Shown here one piece after another: positions 62,257 through 64,000 of a stretch of 64,000 nt of DNA. This stretch comes from JBFWWP01 sp050246115 (GTDB taxonomy: Bacteria; Planctomycetota; UBA8108; UBA1146; JAJFFE01), in NCBI GenBank assembly GCA_050246115.1, contig JBFWWP010000012.1, positions 1 to 64,000 of the forward strand, in the 5' to 3' direction. Each line of letters begins with the position of its first letter. Position 1 is the stretch's first letter. A model generated the notes under the pieces. It did no database searches and had not been told where the DNA came from. It was given only the letters and a program-made list of their open reading frames with translations. The translations under genes and the position numbers were made by a program.

Positions 62257-63729
62257 TCAGCCGGTGGGCTGGGCCTTGGCCGGTGGTGATGGCTGTCGCC
62301 AGCTCGGGCGGGGCGGCGCGACGTGCCCGATGCGGGTCTCGACCTTGTCGAGTACGGCGCCCGGGGCCGTAGCCCGGCGGGTATGCGTGAGGTTCCAGTA
62401 GCAGTAGAGGATCCCCGACGCGAAGAAGAACGGTTCGGTCGTTCGGATCGTCGTGAAGGTGGTGGCACCCAAGCTGTGAACGAGGAGCGCGGTGAGGCCG
62501 CCGAAGTAGCCGAGACTGAACCCTCGGAGCATCGGATCGTGCGGTCTTCCCGGACTGCGCTCCGAGAGCAGGCGGTAGGAGGTCTTCAGGCAGCGAGAGA
62601 TCAGCCAGACGAAGGCCAAGAGGCCGACGATGCCGATCTCGTTGATCTGCAAGACGTATTCGTTGTCGACTGCCCCCAGGGGATAACGACCCACACCGCG
62701 CCCGAGAACCGGGGTCTCGATGGCGGCGGAGAGCAGTGCCTTCCAGCCGTCTACACGCGACACCCAGGACGCCGGCGCGTCGGTTCCGAAGACGTCGAAG
62801 ATCGACCAGAAGCGTTCGGCCGTGGTCACCGGGGCGAGCAGTGAGAACAAGGCCACCAAGGTGAACACGAGTCCGATCGAGCGGTTGCGACTCAGGAACC
62901 AGATGACCATCACCCCGCTGAACAAGGCGACGTACGAGGTGCGGCTGAGGGTGCCCATGAACGGCAGCAGCATCATCCCCAGGTACGCGAGAATCAGCCC
63001 ACGGTGTCCCGGTTTGGCACTGGGCAGCAGGCCGACCGCGAGACACATGTGGAACACGTAGTAGCCACCGAGGATGTTCGCGGTCTCCCCAGGCGGTCCG
63101 GTGATGCGAAACCCTGCGTCACCCCCGCCTTGCAGTCCGAATTGAAACAGACCGTAGAGCCCCACCAAGGAGCTGGTCAGGAGCAGCATGACGACGAATC
63201 CGCGGAGCTCGCGGAAGGAACTGAACGAGTTCAGCACGAGGAGGAAGATGAAGTAGTACTCGACCCCTTTGCCGAAACGGAAGGTAGCCGTGCGCAGGTC
63301 GAGTCCGCCGTAGATGTGATTGTTGAGCGAAGACACGAGGGCGAGGAACAGGAGCAAGAAGATGGGCGCCTTCAGGTCGGTGCTCGCGAAGCGTTCCTTG
63401 TTCGCCACGTGCTTGGTGATCCAGACCACGAACAGGATCGGGAAGATCAGGTCTTCGATCCGGAAGTTCGTGACCCCATTGATGCTGAGTTCGGGGGACA
63501 GGCCGACGGCGAGCAGTAGCACGGCCAGACCCACGCGGATCTCGAACAACGAGATCAGACCGAGCAGGATGCCGGAGAGCACCAGCGGCGTGAGCTGCAG
63601 GTCGGCACCCGTGAGGCCGCTGGTGAACAGAGCCCACGTCCCCACGAGGCAGCAGATCACCGAAAGGGCGATGATCGGGGTCGGATACTTCCGGTGCTCC
63701 CGGTGGGTTGGGGGACGCCAGGCTTCCAT
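62257..63729 (-). CDS. O-antigen-ligase-like polytopic membrane protein
   Basis: 490 aa with roughly 11-12 hydrophobic segments (IIALSVICCLVGTWALFTSG; FEIRVGLAVLLLAVGL; LILAYLGMMLLPFMGTL). The large periplasmic loop contains VLGRGVGRYPLGAVDNEYVL, the region resembling the Wzy_C domain, with GRG...NEY matching the H/GxG...(H/N) pattern of these ligases. It then ends in a basic, Pro-rich cytoplasmic tail. Such proteins join polysaccharide to lipid A core or polymerise repeat units. It is on the minus strand with the sugar genes at 58-60 kb, but separated by flgF/G-like, dtd and dnaJ-like. Confidence 0.8.
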   Translation of the reverse strand: MEAWRPPTHREHRKYPTPIIALSVICCLVGTWALFTSGLTGADLQLTPLVLSGILLGLISLFEIRVGLAVLLLAVGLSPELSINGVTNFRIEDLIFPILFVVWITKHVANKERFASTDLKAPIFLLLFLALVSSLNNHIYGGLDLRTATFRFGKGVEYYFIFLLVLNSFSSFRELRGFVVMLLLTSSLVGLYGLFQFGLQGGGDAGFRITGPPGETANILGGYYVFHMCLAVGLLPSAKPGHRGLILAYLGMMLLPFMGTLSRTSYVALFSGVMVIWFLSRNRSIGLVFTLVALFSLLAPVTTAERFWSIFDVFGTDAPASWVSRVDGWKALLSAAIETPVLGRGVGRYPLGAVDNEYVLQINEIGIVGLLAFVWLISRCLKTSYRLLSERSPGRPHDPMLRGFSLGYFGGLTALLVHSLGATTFTTIRTTEPFFFASGILYCYWNLTHTRRATAPGAVLDKVETRIGHVAPPRPSWRQPSPPAKAQPTG

Positions 63730-63914
63730 CGCTTCTCTTGCACTTCCCTTCGCTCGGGTCCACCGAGGCCGCTCAGACCGCTGCCACCGCGGGGCTCCCT
63801 CTGCAATATCGTAATTCGAACTGCTGAGCTTGACCGGTCTTCAGGCGGAACCGCCGTTCTCCGATATCGAGGGGGTCAGGCCCCCGTGGTGGGTTGGCAC
63901 CGAAAGGAGAGGCG

Positions 63915-64000
63915 ATGGACCGGTTCCTTCGCGACCAGCGACTCTTGGTGATCGCGCCGCATGCGGATGACGAGGTCATCGGGTGTGGCGGATTGATGGC
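63915..64000 (+). CDS. PIG-L (LmbE) family deacetylase, 5' fragment
   Basis: The first 28 codons plus two bases, cut by the window end. GGAGAGG lies just before the ATG. APHADDEVIGCGG matches the family's metal-binding AHPDDE-like start, with His and Asp-Asp ligands. PIG-L enzymes remove acetyl from GlcNAc-type substrates such as GlcNAc-lipids or conjugates. Confidence 0.85.
   Translation, partial: MDRFLRDQRLLVIAPHADDEVIGCGGLM

Noticed and set aside
1..64000. CRISPR array, prophage, insertion sequence with transposase, rRNA operon
   Set aside because: No regularly spaced direct repeats, phage structural genes, transposase or rRNA sequence was seen on reading the window.

Overview
The window is GC-rich and gene-dense, and its gene content points to a Planctomycetota bacterium. 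The signs are two secreted proteins with dockerin/EF-hand-like C-termini ending in a C-x(2,3)-P-x-CP tail, tandem DUF1570-type HEGTHQ proteins, a very large NAD-glutamate dehydrogenase, a eukaryote-like UDP-sugar pyrophosphorylase, giant TPR/DUF3857/transglutaminase-like proteins and an NPCBM protein. The assignment is an inference from families and style; no rRNA is present to test it. GTG and TTG starts are common, and 1-11 bp stop/start overlaps (GTGA, ATGA, TTGA) recur, so most genes sit in short translationally coupled runs.

Layout. 0-8 kb: GAGTAC hexamer repeats, a methyltransferase, tRNA-Leu(UAA), a lipoprotein/outer-membrane barrel, a di-haem peroxidase-like protein and an FG-GAP surface protein. 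8-15 kb (minus strand): a small ORF, tRNA-Cys(GCA), a DUF4388-like/TPR protein, a TPR lipidless exported protein and a UDPGP-family nucleotidyltransferase. 15-21 kb (plus): nadC, DUF2062, DUF192, a small anchored protein, a ComEA-like HhH protein and uvrB. 21-33 kb: a tiny lipoprotein divergent from a pseudokinase-fused membrane protein, then two tandem DUF1570 metallopeptidase-like proteins followed by a histidine kinase, response regulator and coiled-coil/TPR protein. 33-39 kb: an anchored hypothetical protein and the giant glutamate dehydrogenase. 39-48 kb (minus): NPCBM protein plus two giant TPR/DUF3857/transglutaminase-like paralogues, one apparently catalytically dead. 48-54.7 kb (plus): SPOR-like, DUF89, OsmC, Nudix, CoA transferase and SH3b proteins. 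55-58 kb: rny, ymdB-like phosphodiesterase and a zinc-ribbon protein. 58-64 kb: a WecA/MraY-like transferase with WbqC, an orphan flagellar rod protein, dtd, a DnaJ-domain protein, an O-antigen-ligase-like protein and the first 28 codons of a PIG-L deacetylase.

The most unusual non-coding element is a family of three ~185-bp imperfect palindromes (1187-1371, 11428-11615, 20713-20898) with ends AGGAGTCGCCCAAGAA/TTCTTGGGCGACTCCT. One abuts the 5' end of tRNA-Leu, and one overlaps the uvrB stop codon. Most of the window looks like cell-envelope and surface-protein biology (secreted, anchored, repeat-rich proteins plus glycan genes) mixed with ordinary housekeeping. No CRISPR array, prophage, transposase or rRNA operon was seen.
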